Source: Pseudomonas alcaligenes | GTDB taxonomy: Bacteria > Pseudomonadota > Gammaproteobacteria > Pseudomonadales > Pseudomonadaceae | Direction of reading: 5' to 3' | Assembly (NCBI RefSeq): GCF_014490745.1 | Contig: NZ_LZEU01000001.1 | Coordinates: 310,001-374,000, forward strand | Length of the DNA: 64,000 bases | In this document: positions 56,217-64,000 of the stretch, one piece after another | Position numbering within the stretch: position 1 is the first letter of the stretch | Layout of the letters: every line of letters begins with the position of its first letter | Notes under the pieces: model-generated | The model's database searches: none | The model's input: only the letters and a program-made list of their open reading frames with translations | What the model was told of the DNA's origin: nothing | Position numbers and translations under genes: made by a program

Positions 56217-57248
56217 ATGCGTGTGTGCAAGGCCCTGTTGCTGTGCCTCTGGCTGACCAGCCTGAGCGCCCTGGCGGAGTGGTTTCCGGTACAGGTGCAG
56301 GCTGACGGTCAGCTGCTGCAGTACCAGCCGCTGGCGCATGCGGCGCAGCCCTGGCGCATCTGTGCCTTGCTGCCGCACGGCAAGGATCGCTACTGGTGGG
56401 GCGTGGCCTGGGGCCTGGATGGCGAGGCCGCGCGCCAGGGCGTGCGCCTGGGCATCTACGAGGCCGGCGGCTACGAGAACCCGCAGACGCAGATCGCCCA
56501 GTTGCAGAGCTGCCGCGATCAGGACGCCGATGCCTATGTGATCGCCTCGATCAACATCCACGACCTGTGCCCGCAGATCGCCGCGCTGCGCGCCGAGCGC
56601 AAGCCGGTCATCGACCTGGTCAACCGCCTGGATTGCCCGGGGATCAGCGCCCGCTCGCAAGTGGACTTCGCCGAGATGAGCCGCGCCGCGCTGGCCTATA
56701 TCAATCGCAGTCGCGAGGCCGGCTCGTTCAGCATCGGCTGGTTGCCGGGGCCGCAGGGGGCAGGTTGGGTGGCGGATCTGGAAAGCGGCCTGCAGCAGGC
56801 CCTGAAGGATCAGCCGGTGACGCTTTACCACGGCGGCTATGCCCCGGTGGATCGCGCCAGCCAGGCCCAGCTGGTGCGCCGCCTGCTCGCCGAGCACGGC
56901 GATGTCGACTACCTGCTGGGTAATGCCGAGGCGGCCGGCTTTGCCGCGCAGTTGGTGCAGACCTCGGGCAACCATTATCGCGCCCAGATCCTGGCGACCT
57001 ACACCACCGAGCGCATCCTCGAGCAGATCCGCGATGGCTTCATCCTGGCCGCGCCCACCGATTCCCCGGTGCTGCAGGCGCGCATCGCCATCGACCTGGC
57101 CGTGCGCGCCCTGGAGCACCGGCTGCAGGTGAACAAGGTCAGCCCGTTGATCGAGATGCTCGACCGCCGCAGCCTGCCGGGTTTCGACATCAGCCGGCTG
57201 ATGCCGCCGGAAGGGCACTGGATGATCCGCCGCGACCTGCCGCAGTAG
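56217..57248 (+). CDS. TorT-like periplasmic binding protein
   Basis: 343 residues. The signal peptide is cleaved after about residue 20 (LTSLSALA-EWFP). The mature protein has the type 1 periplasmic-binding fold with TorT-like features: the N-terminal WFPVQVQADGQLLQYQPL, RYWWGVAWGLDGEAARQGVRLGIYEAGGY, QLQSCRDQDADAYVIASI, and DGFILAAPTDSPVLQARIAIDLAVRAL. TorT binds TMAO and presents it to the kinase TorS, but no torS, torR, torC or torA is present here, so the partner is unknown. It converges with the acyltransferase gene, 6 nt apart. Confidence 0.85.
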   Translation: MRVCKALLLCLWLTSLSALAEWFPVQVQADGQLLQYQPLAHAAQPWRICALLPHGKDRYWWGVAWGLDGEAARQGVRLGIYEAGGYENPQTQIAQLQSCRDQDADAYVIASINIHDLCPQIAALRAERKPVIDLVNRLDCPGISARSQVDFAEMSRAALAYINRSREAGSFSIGWLPGPQGAGWVADLESGLQQALKDQPVTLYHGGYAPVDRASQAQLVRRLLAEHGDVDYLLGNAEAAGFAAQLVQTSGNHYRAQILATYTTERILEQIRDGFILAAPTDSPVLQARIAIDLAVRALEHRLQVNKVSPLIEMLDRRSLPGFDISRLMPPEGHWMIRRDLPQ

Positions 57249-57254
57249 CCTGGT

Positions 57255-58142
57255 CTAGAACTGCTGCTTCAGCTCGGCGATCCGCGTGTCCTTGGCTTCC
57301 CACAGGGCGCTGACCCAGCCTTGCACCAGCTGGCGGAATTGCCCGTCGTTCTCGTAGTCGCCGGCCCATAGCTGCGTATCCAGCTCGCGGGTCTGGATGT
57401 CGATGATGACTTTCGGCAGTTGCCCGCTGAGCAGCGCCCAGAAGCCCGGCGGGCGGTTGCCCGGGTAGACCACGGTGACATCCAGCAGGGCATCGAACTG
57501 TTCGCCGAGGGCGGCCAGGGCGAAGGCCACGCCGCCGGCCTTGGGCTTGAGCAGGTACTGGTAGGGTGAGCTCTGCTGGGCCTGCTTGGCCGGGGTGCAG
57601 CGAGTGCCTTCGAGGTAGTTGACCAGGGTTACCGGCAGCTCCTTGAAGCGTTCGCAGGCGCGCTTGGTGATCTGCAGATCCTTGCCGGCCATCTGTGGGT
57701 GCTTGGCCAGGTAGGCTTTGGAGTAGCGCTTCATGAAGGGGTAGTCGAGGGCCCAGAAGGCCAGGCCGAGGAACGGCACCCAGATCAGCTGCTGCTTGAG
57801 GAAGAACTTGAAGTAGGGCGTCTTGCGGTTGAACGCCTGCACCAGCGCCGGAATGTCGACCCACGACTGATGGTTGCTCACCACCAGGTAGGAGCGGTCG
57901 TTGCGCAGGCCCTCGCCGCCGCGGATGTCCCACTGGGTGGGGGTGAGCAGGGCGAAGATGGCCTTGTCGATTTCCGCCCAGCTTTCCGCCACCCACATCA
58001 CCCCGCGCGAACACAGGTTGCGCAGGCGCTTGCCCGGCAGTACCAGCTTGAGCAGGGCGATCAGCAGCAGCGGGCCGATCAGGGTCAGGGTGTTGAGCAG
58101 GAGCAGCAGGAGAATGCTGGTGGCGGTTAGCAGGCGGCGCAT
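57255..58142 (-). CDS. YihG-like 1-acylglycerol-3-phosphate acyltransferase
   Basis: 295 residues. An N-terminal membrane helix (about 5-32, LLTATSILLLLLLNTLTLIGPLLLIALL) precedes the PlsC fold with the catalytic block SNHQSWVDIPALVQAF (the H-X4-D motif) and the second block VNYLEGTRCTPAKQ, plus FLKQQLIWVPFLGLAFWALDYPFMKRYS, close to E. coli YihG. It acylates lysophosphatidic acid at the inner membrane. Start candidates are ATG 58142 (used) and 58163; neither has a strong Shine-Dalgarno sequence. It is divergent from the HD-GYP gene. Confidence 0.9.
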   Translation of the reverse strand: MRRLLTATSILLLLLLNTLTLIGPLLLIALLKLVLPGKRLRNLCSRGVMWVAESWAEIDKAIFALLTPTQWDIRGGEGLRNDRSYLVVSNHQSWVDIPALVQAFNRKTPYFKFFLKQQLIWVPFLGLAFWALDYPFMKRYSKAYLAKHPQMAGKDLQITKRACERFKELPVTLVNYLEGTRCTPAKQAQQSSPYQYLLKPKAGGVAFALAALGEQFDALLDVTVVYPGNRPPGFWALLSGQLPKVIIDIQTRELDTQLWAGDYENDGQFRQLVQGWVSALWEAKDTRIAELKQQF

Positions 58143-58317
58143 GGGCGGGTTCCGTTCGGCCATGGATGAGCGGCCATGATAACCGCCGGTCTGCCGGTTG
58201 CGTTCCGCCTCGCTAACTATCGTCGAGTTGACTGATATCAATGTGCCCTCAGGTCGATCCATCGCATATCATGCTTCACTCACTATTATCTGTTTTCTTT
58301 GCCGGTTGGCCTTCATC

Positions 58318-59565
58318 GTGCTGAAGCGTATTGCCGTCTCCGAGCTGTGCCTCGGTATGTACATTCACGAATTCTGCGGCTCATGGATGGATCACCCGTT
58401 CTGGAAAGGACGTTTCCTGCTCGACAGCGAGCGCGACCTGCTGCGCATCCACGCCAGCGAGGTCAGCGAGGTGTGGATCGACGTCGGCAAGGGCCTCGAC
58501 TTGGCGCCCGGGCAGAGCAGCCAGACGGTCGAGGAAGTCGAGGCGGAAACCGAGGCGCGCCTGCTGGCGGTGGAGGCGGCCAAGCTGCCGCTGGAGCGCA
58601 GCGGGCTCGACCAGGAGATGCAGCGCGCCCTCAAGCTCTGCGCCCGTTCCAAGGCGGCGGTGGTGGAAATGTTCAGCGACGTGCGCATGGGCCATGCGGT
58701 GGAGCTGGAGCATGCCGCCGAGCTGGTCGAGGAAATTTCCGACTCGGTGCTGCGTCACCCCAATGCGCTGATCAGCCTGGCGCGCCTGAAGACCAGCGAC
58801 GAATACACCTACATGCACTCGGTGGCGGTGTGCGCGCTGATGATCGCCCTGGCCCGCCAGCTCGGCCTGGGGGCCGAACAGGTGCGCGAGGCGGGCATGG
58901 CCGGGCTGCTCCACGACATCGGCAAGATGGCGATTCCCGACACCATCCTGAACAAGCCGGGCAAGCTCACCGACGCCGAGTTCGGCACCATGCGCAGCCA
59001 CCCCGAGGCGGGCAGCCGCATGCTGCGCGACAGCCGCTACGTCAGCGCCCTGGTGCTCGACGTGTGCCTGCACCACCACGAGAAGTTCGATGGCACCGGC
59101 TATCCGCACCGCCTGGCCGGCGAGCAGATCAGCCTGTTCGCGCGGATGGGTGCGGTGTGCGACGTGTATGACGCGATCACCTCGGATCGCCCGTACAAGA
59201 AGGGCTGGGATCCGGCCGAGTCGATCCGCAAGATGGCCGAATGGAAGGGTCATTTCGACGACAAGGTGTTCCAGGCCTTCGTCAAGTCGGTGGGCATCTA
59301 CCCGGTCGGCGCCCTAGTGCGCCTGGAAAGCGGCCGCCTCGGGGTGGTCATGGAGCAGCACGAGAAGTCGCTGCTGACGCCGCGGGTCAAGGTGTTCTTC
59401 TCGGCCCGGGCCAAGCTGCCGATCCCCCAGGAAATCATCGACCTGGCCAAGCTGGCCGGGCGCGACAAGATAGTCGGGCGCGAGTCCGCCGAAGACTGGG
59501 GCTTCAAGAACGTCGAAGAACTCTGGTCGGGCATCCCGGCCGGCAAGGCCTCGCTGTTCGACTGA
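58318..59565 (+). CDS. HD-GYP cyclic-di-GMP phosphodiesterase
   Basis: 415 residues from a GTG start. The N-terminal region (1-110) is a DUF3391-type domain beginning MLKRIAVSELCLGMYIHEFCG. The HD-GYP domain (about 140-320) has intact metal and signature residues: H199-D200 in LLHDIGKMAIPD and H252-H-H-E255 in HHHEKFDGTGYPHRLAG. It should hydrolyse c-di-GMP in the cytoplasm and so influence motility and biofilm, including type IV pili. The C-terminal part (VGALVRLESGRLGVVMEQ) is the usual tail. The frame open from 58198 lacks homology before GTG 58318. A 12-bp hairpin at 59584-59613 follows. Confidence 0.93.
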   Translation: MLKRIAVSELCLGMYIHEFCGSWMDHPFWKGRFLLDSERDLLRIHASEVSEVWIDVGKGLDLAPGQSSQTVEEVEAETEARLLAVEAAKLPLERSGLDQEMQRALKLCARSKAAVVEMFSDVRMGHAVELEHAAELVEEISDSVLRHPNALISLARLKTSDEYTYMHSVAVCALMIALARQLGLGAEQVREAGMAGLLHDIGKMAIPDTILNKPGKLTDAEFGTMRSHPEAGSRMLRDSRYVSALVLDVCLHHHEKFDGTGYPHRLAGEQISLFARMGAVCDVYDAITSDRPYKKGWDPAESIRKMAEWKGHFDDKVFQAFVKSVGIYPVGALVRLESGRLGVVMEQHEKSLLTPRVKVFFSARAKLPIPQEIIDLAKLAGRDKIVGRESAEDWGFKNVEELWSGIPAGKASLFD

Positions 59566-59583
59566 GCCGGCCTGACCGGCCTG

Positions 59584-59613
59584 GCATGCGCCGCCGTCCC
59601 GGGCGGCGCATGC
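59584..59613. other. 12-bp perfect hairpin after the HD-GYP gene
   Basis: GCATGCGCCGCC and GGCGGCGCATGC flank a 6-nt loop, 18 nt after the stop codon. There is no T-run, so it would be a Rho-type or stability element. The rest of the gap to 59808 shows no gene. Confidence 0.6.
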
Positions 59614-59808
59614 ACGCTGCCTCCCTCCTGCATTTCCTGTCCCGCGCCACGGCCGCCGACGAGCGGTAACGCTGGCGAACGAACCGTGAACGCTGCCTCC
59701 CTAGAGTCCGCCCCATGCCCGGCGCGCACCGCCTTGCGCAATGGGCATGACCAGCCGCCAGCAGGGAATTCGGTGGCGCACCATCTTCAGGAATCGAGGA
59801 ATCGCAGC

Positions 59809-60030
59809 ATGAACACCCTAACTAGCAACACCCTGACCCTGTTGTTCAGCGCCGTGCTGGCGCTGCCGGCCCTGGCCAGCGAGCAGCCTGGCAGCGCCCA
59901 GGGCAGTGTGACTGCGCCGCGCGAGGGCACTGCCGCGCCGGTCGAGCAGGCGACCCTGCAGGTGGCCGAGCAGGAGACCAGCGGCAAGCGCCACTGGCCG
60001 ACCTCGCCGCACGCGCCCAAGCAGGACTGA
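59809..60030 (+). CDS. Small exported protein of unknown function
   Basis: 73 residues. A clear signal peptide (MNTLTSNTLTLLFSAVLALPALAS) is cleaved near residue 24, leaving about 49 residues that are acidic and Ala/Thr/Gln-rich and end KRHWPTSPHAPKQD. No Cys, no domain. A GAGGA sequence eight bases before the ATG supports translation. It lies 79 nt before the HAF-repeat gene on the same strand and may share its transcript. Confidence 0.65.
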   Translation: MNTLTSNTLTLLFSAVLALPALASEQPGSAQGSVTAPREGTAAPVEQATLQVAEQETSGKRHWPTSPHAPKQD

Positions 60031-60109
60031 TGGGGGCCTGCGCCTGCCCGGCGCCGGAGTGCCGGGCAGGCCCCAGGTGGGAGTTGGAATTCGCCAAGGA
60101 AGCAGGTCG

Positions 60110-61216
60110 ATGAGCCGGATGGCAGAAATACAGGAACAGGGCTGGTGGGGGCGCAGCCAGGCAATGGCCGCGCCCGAGCTGATCGGCCTGGAACAGATCG
60201 GCAGCAGCCATGGCCGCTGCTACACCCAGGTCACCGCGCTGAGCGGCGATGGCCGCTGGGCCGTGGGCATGAGCGCCGATGCCGACGACGTGCTGCACCT
60301 GCGCGCATTCGTGTGGAGCGCCGAGCGCGGCCTGAGCAGCCTCGGCAGCCTGAATGGCGGGCGCTACTCGACGGCCGAGGGCATCAGCGGTGACGGCCAG
60401 GTGATAGTCGGTACCGCCGAGGACGGCGCGCTGGCGGGGGCGGACCGAGCCTTTCGCTGGACGCGCCAGAGCGGCCTGCAGAGCCTCGGCACCCTCAATT
60501 ACGGACGTTATTCCCAGGCCTTCGCCTGCAGCGGCGATGGCCAGGTGGTGGTCGGCGATGCCGCCGATGGCGCCGCCGGGCAGGCCTGCCGGGCCTTTCG
60601 CTGGACGCCGGGCGGTGGCCTGCGCAGCCTCGGCACCCTGCGCGAGGGCCTGAGCAGCCATGCCTGTGCCGTCAGCGCCGATGGCCGGATAGTGGTCGGC
60701 TATGCCGACGATGGCACCTGCGCCCATGCCCGGCGCGCCGTGCGCTGGAGCGAGGAAGACGGCCTGCAGAGCCTGGGCACCCTCAACGGTGGGCATTACG
60801 CCATGGCCACGGCGATCAGCGCCGACGGCCGCAGCATAGTCGGGGTGGCTGGCGACGGTGCCGCCGGTGGCGCCCTGCGTGCCTTTGTCTGGCGCGCCGA
60901 AAGCGGCATGCGCAGCCTCGGCACCTTGCGTGGCGGGCAGTTCTCGCGGGCCTGTGCGGTGAGCGGCGACGGTACCCTGGTGGTCGGCGTGGCCAGCGAC
61001 GGGCGCGACGACGAACAGGAGCGCGGTTTCGTCTGGACGGCCGGCGGCGGCATGCGCACGGTCGAGGCCTGGCTCTACGAACAGGCCCTGGCCGCCGCCG
61101 CGGTGCCGGTGGTGCAGGTCAGCGGCATCAGCGCCGATGGTCGCGTGCTGGTCGGCCAGCTGGACGGCGAGCGTGCCTTTATCGCCGGCAGCCGCCCGCA
61201 TGGCCCGGCGGGCTGA
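60110..61216 (+). CDS. HAF-repeat beta-propeller-like protein
   Basis: 368 residues. Between about residue 30 and 290 there are five tandem units of exactly 48 residues with the pattern [FV][RV]W-x7-SLGTL-x5-[YF]-x4-a-xSgDG-x-vVG-x2-aDG, flanked by one diverged unit on each side (first from about 25, last to about 362), seven units in all. This is the HAF (extracellular probable-repeat) motif. No signal peptide, membrane segment or autotransporter domain is seen, although HAF proteins are usually exported. Seven units suggest a seven-bladed propeller. The ATG at 60110 follows AAGGAAGCAGG. A strong terminator lies downstream. Confidence 0.8.
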   Translation: MSRMAEIQEQGWWGRSQAMAAPELIGLEQIGSSHGRCYTQVTALSGDGRWAVGMSADADDVLHLRAFVWSAERGLSSLGSLNGGRYSTAEGISGDGQVIVGTAEDGALAGADRAFRWTRQSGLQSLGTLNYGRYSQAFACSGDGQVVVGDAADGAAGQACRAFRWTPGGGLRSLGTLREGLSSHACAVSADGRIVVGYADDGTCAHARRAVRWSEEDGLQSLGTLNGGHYAMATAISADGRSIVGVAGDGAAGGALRAFVWRAESGMRSLGTLRGGQFSRACAVSGDGTLVVGVASDGRDDEQERGFVWTAGGGMRTVEAWLYEQALAAAAVPVVQVSGISADGRVLVGQLDGERAFIAGSRPHGPAG

Positions 61217-61288
61217 GCGGGCGCAACCGAGTCATGGGCCGACAGGGACGTTGCCCACCCCCATTGGCCGCTTGGCCGGTGCGTGTCT

Positions 61289-61314
61289 GGGCGACTGCGG
61301 TCGCCCATTTTTTT
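61289..61314 (+). terminator. Rho-independent terminator after the HAF-repeat gene
   Basis: GGGCGAC, loop TGCG, GTCGCCC, then A and seven T. It separates the HAF gene from creB. Confidence 0.92.
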
Positions 61315-61390
61315 GCCGGCGGTACGGCGATTGACGGGCGCCGGCGCATCCGGCACCGTGCGGCCAAGCCACCCAGTACGCACGGACGCC

Positions 61391-62080
61391 ATGCCGCACA
61401 TCCTGATAGTCGAAGACGAAGCCGCGATCGCCGATACCCTGGTCTACGCCCTGCAGGGCGAGGGTTTCACCACCACCTGGCTGAGCCTGGCCGAGCCGGC
61501 CCTGGAACTGCAGCAGCGCAGCCCGGCGGATCTGCTGATTCTCGACGTCGGCCTGCCGGACATCAGCGGCTTCGAAGCCTGCAGGCGCCTGCGCCGTTTC
61601 TCCGAAGTGCCGGTGATCTTCCTCACCGCGCGTGATGCCGAGATCGACCGGGTGGTGGGCCTGGAGATCGGTGCCGACGATTACGTGGTCAAGCCGTTCA
61701 GTCCGCGCGAGGTGGCGGCACGGGTGCGTGCCATCCTCAAACGCATGGCGCCGCGCCAGGCCGAGCCGGCGGCCGTGGAGGCGGCCACGCCGTTCCGGGT
61801 GGACGGCGAGCGGGTGCAGATCCACTACCGCGAGCAGTTGCTGGTGCTGACCCGCCACGAGTTTCGCCTGTTGCAGGCCCTGCTGGCGCAGCCGCAGCGG
61901 GTGTTTTCCCGCGAGCAGCTGCTGGATGCCCTGGGCGTGGCTGCCGATGCCGGCTATGAGCGCAATATCGACAGCCACATCAAGAGCCTGCGCGCCAAGC
62001 TGCGCCAGGTGGCGGCCGACGCCGAGCCGATCCAGACCCACCGCGGCCTGGGCTACAGCTACAACCCGCAGAGCGCCTAG
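61391..62080 (+). CDS. creB: CreB-like OmpR-family response regulator
   Basis: 229 residues. The receiver has acidic residues at 8-10 (VEDE), phospho-acceptor D52 in LLILDVGLPDISGFEACR and Lys in YVVKPFSPREVAARV; the C-terminal winged helix has LTRHEFRLLQALLAQPQRVFSREQLLDALG and ending NIDSHIKSLRAKLR...THRGLGYSY. The sequence, notably IADTLVYALQGEGF and GLEIGADDYVVKPFSPREV, is that of CreB. In Pseudomonas CreBC and CreD act in beta-lactamase/cell-envelope stress responses. Here no creC follows: the next gene is on the opposite strand and the two stop codons overlap in one CTAG (62077-62080). Confidence 0.9.
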   Translation: MPHILIVEDEAAIADTLVYALQGEGFTTTWLSLAEPALELQQRSPADLLILDVGLPDISGFEACRRLRRFSEVPVIFLTARDAEIDRVVGLEIGADDYVVKPFSPREVAARVRAILKRMAPRQAEPAAVEAATPFRVDGERVQIHYREQLLVLTRHEFRLLQALLAQPQRVFSREQLLDALGVAADAGYERNIDSHIKSLRAKLRQVAADAEPIQTHRGLGYSYNPQSA

Positions 62081-64000
62081 CCGAGCAGGGCGCGGGCGGC
62101 GCGCTGGTCGGCGCCCTCGTCCTCGGCCGTGAACTCGGCCAGCACGCTTTGCAGGTGCTGGCGCTGCTGCGCCGATGGTTGCCAGCGCTGGCGCAGGCTG
62201 GCCAGGCGCAGGCGCAGCGAGCCGGCACCGAGGCTCTCGGCCAGGCGCTGGGCTTCGTCGAGCAGGGCGCCAGCCGCTTCCCCCTGACCCTCGTCGAGCA
62301 GCGCCGCGGCCTGCAGGCGCAGCACTTCCGCCAACAGGTAGCGGTCGCTGCGCTGCTGGGCCATGCGCACCACCTGCGGCGCCCGCTGCAGCAGCTCCTG
62401 GCGGCGGCCGAGGCGGGCCAGGGCATCGAGCTGCAGGGTGCTCAGGGTCACCTCGATCACCGGCATGCTGCTGCGGTTGCCATCGATGCCCAACTGCAGG
62501 TCGCGCAGGCCCTCGGCGTCGCCCAGCGCCACCCGCGACCAGCCGACCATCACGGTGGCGATGTCTTCCCACAGTTGCAGGCCCTTGCCGTGGCTGTGGC
62601 GCAGGGTTTCCGCGGCCATCTGCGCCACGCTCGGGGCGTCGTCCAGCAGGCAGTGCAACATGCTGGCGAACACCAGGGCGTGGCAGATGGCGTTGGCCGT
62701 GCCCTGGCTGCGCACGTCGGCGAGCAGCTCGGCGCACAGCTGGCGGGCGCGCGCGGGATGGCCCTCGACCCACAGGCCGAGGCACAGGTAGGCGCGGCTG
62801 TGCACCAGCGGGTCTTCGCCGAAGCCGAGCAGGCAGGCCTGGCGGGTCGGCGCGTCGCACAGCGCGACTATGGTCTCGGCAATCGCCCGCGACTCGGCCA
62901 GCGGCCGGCTCCAGAAGGCACCGCCGAGGTGGCACATGTGGCCGAGCAGCTGCAGCGGCAACTGCCCGCTGTGCTGGGCGGCGGCCAGCACCTGCTGGCC
63001 GAGCAGGGTGGCCTTGTCGAAGGAGTCGCAGCAGCCCCAGACGCCGACCAGGGCGCGGAACGAGGCCTCCGGCTGTTGCAGCTGTTGGCCCAGGGCCAGG
63101 GCGCGGGCGAAGGCGGCGTGGGTACTGGGGGCGCCGTAGCCGGCCGAGGAGTTGAGGGCGCTGCCCAGGGCCAGCTGCAGGCCGAGTTCCTCGCCGTCGC
63201 GTTGCGCCGAGGCCGGCAGCTCGGCCAGGCAATCCAGCGCCCGTTGCAGGTAGGCGGCCGCCTCGCGGTTGGCGGAGAAGCGCCGGGCGGTCTCGCCGGC
63301 CTGGCGCCACAGCGGCAGGGCCTGCTCGGCGCGACCGGCTTCGCTCAGGTGATGGGCCAGCTGCGCCGGTGCCTGCTGGCTGCGCGCCGGGAAGCGGCTC
63401 TGCAGGGCATCGGCGATGCGCCCATGGGTTTCCCGGCGCTGGCTGCGCGGCTGGGCCAGGTAGGCGGCCTGCTGGATCAGCGCATGCTTGAACTGGCAGA
63501 GGCTGGCCTGGCTGCCCGGCTCGATCAGACCGGCGCGCAGCAGGGCGTCGAGGTGGCTGCGCAGCAGCGCCGGGCTGCCGGGGTACAGCGCCTCGATCAG
63601 CTCGCGGTGGAACTCGCGGCCCAGGCAGGCGGCCAGCTGGATCGTGGCGCGGGCGTCGCCGAGGCGGTCGATGCGTGCCATCAGCAGGTCGTTGAGGGTC
63701 AGCGGGATGCTGCTCTGCTCGCCGCTGTCGGCCACCCACTGCACCAGCTCCTCGATGAACAGCGGCACCCCGTCGGCCAGCGCCAGCACCTGGCGCAGCT
63801 GGGGTTCAGCGAGCTGCTGCGGCAGGCCGGCGATCAGCTCGCGGGCCCGCTCCGGGGCCAGGTGCGGCAGGCGCAGCAGGTGCACGCCGAGTTCTTCCCA
63901 GCGCTGCGTGGCGAACTCCGGGCGGGCGCTGAGCAGCAGCAACAGCGGGCGCTGGCCGGGCTCGCGCAGCAGTCGCTCGAGCAGCAGCAGGGTCGAGGAG
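62077..64000 (-). CDS. Large AAA-type ATPase with TPR-like C-terminus, 5' part outside window
   Basis: The frame runs from the window edge (64000) to the stop at 62077, about 641 residues, with no natural start inside. The N-terminal end shown has the tail of an AAA/STAND ATPase (SSTLLLLERLLREPGQRPLL, LLLSARPEFA, RLPHLAPERARELIAGL, GVPLFIEELVQWV, LNDLLMARIDRLG). A long Ala/Leu/Gln-rich helical-repeat region follows to the C-terminus. This is the predicted-ATPase type that follows adenylate cyclase, kinase or DNA-binding N-terminal domains; which one is present lies beyond the window. Its stop overlaps the creB stop. Confidence 0.8.
   Translation of the reverse strand, partial: SSTLLLLERLLREPGQRPLLLLLSARPEFATQRWEELGVHLLRLPHLAPERARELIAGLPQQLAEPQLRQVLALADGVPLFIEELVQWVADSGEQSSIPLTLNDLLMARIDRLGDARATIQLAACLGREFHRELIEALYPGSPALLRSHLDALLRAGLIEPGSQASLCQFKHALIQQAAYLAQPRSQRRETHGRIADALQSRFPARSQQAPAQLAHHLSEAGRAEQALPLWRQAGETARRFSANREAAAYLQRALDCLAELPASAQRDGEELGLQLALGSALNSSAGYGAPSTHAAFARALALGQQLQQPEASFRALVGVWGCCDSFDKATLLGQQVLAAAQHSGQLPLQLLGHMCHLGGAFWSRPLAESRAIAETIVALCDAPTRQACLLGFGEDPLVHSRAYLCLGLWVEGHPARARQLCAELLADVRSQGTANAICHALVFASMLHCLLDDAPSVAQMAAETLRHSHGKGLQLWEDIATVMVGWSRVALGDAEGLRDLQLGIDGNRSSMPVIEVTLSTLQLDALARLGRRQELLQRAPQVVRMAQQRSDRYLLAEVLRLQAAALLDEGQGEAAGALLDEAQRLAESLGAGSLRLRLASLRQRWQPSAQQRQHLQSVLAEFTAEDEGADQRAARALLG

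Noticed and set aside
61232..63739. 835-codon minus-strand frame overlapping the ATPase and creB
   Set aside because: Pro/Arg/Ala-rich translation typical of a shifted frame. The ATPase frame gives coherent AAA and helical-repeat sequence.

Overview
The window is chromosomal DNA of a gammaproteobacterium, almost certainly a Pseudomonas. G+C is high (about two thirds by eye), genes are densely packed on both strands, and the first 16.5 kb follows the P. aeruginosa PAO1 order algH-tonB3-gshB-pilGHIJK-chpABC. There are no rRNA or tRNA genes, no CRISPR array, no transposase and no prophage. It reads as core genome with small accessory patches.

Layout. Positions 1-2556: algH (cut by the window edge), tonB3 and gshB on the minus strand. 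2800-16471: the Pil-Chp chemosensory operon that controls type IV pilus twitching and surface sensing (two response regulators, two CheW-like couplers, the PilJ receptor, the PilK methyltransferase, the 2556-residue kinase ChpA, the ChpB methylesterase). It ends at a strong terminator with no chpD or chpE. 16578-24748: rsmE, bioA, a flavin amine-oxidase-like protein, cytochrome b561, a YceI protein, the DEAD-box helicase RhlE2 and a solo periplasmic binding protein. The mexR-mexAB-oprM block that sits between the yceI and rhlE2 homologues in PAO1 is absent here.

24897-34860 is a methionine/SAM-cycle neighbourhood: metF and ahcY (with a clear SAH riboswitch and sigma70 promoter), then a chemoreceptor, a thioesterase, a cytochrome c'-like lipoprotein, ligB and a small membrane protein, then metK in an operon with an ArsR-methyltransferase fusion protein whose promoter abuts a near-perfect AT-rich palindrome. 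Thus two different presumed SAH/SAM sensors, one RNA and one protein, lie about 7.5 kb apart. 35009-40877 holds central carbon genes tktA, epd, pgk and fba, with a MliC-type lipoprotein gene between pgk and fba.

40934-62080 is a mixed region: lipoproteins, a YgjP-like metallopeptidase, a cyclic-nucleotide-binding/rhodanese-like protein lacking the rhodanese cysteine, orphan periplasmic binding proteins, a GNAT/Gre pair, three or four small membrane proteins in a lower-G+C patch, an HDOD protein, a DJ-1-like protein, a YhiN-type flavoprotein, a YccS-type transporter, DbpA, a TorT-like protein, a YihG-like acyltransferase, an HD-GYP phosphodiesterase, a small exported protein, a seven-unit HAF-repeat protein and a CreB regulator without CreC beside it. 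A large AAA-type ATPase/TPR gene runs off the right edge. Several intergenic gaps carry REP-like palindromes of at least three families.
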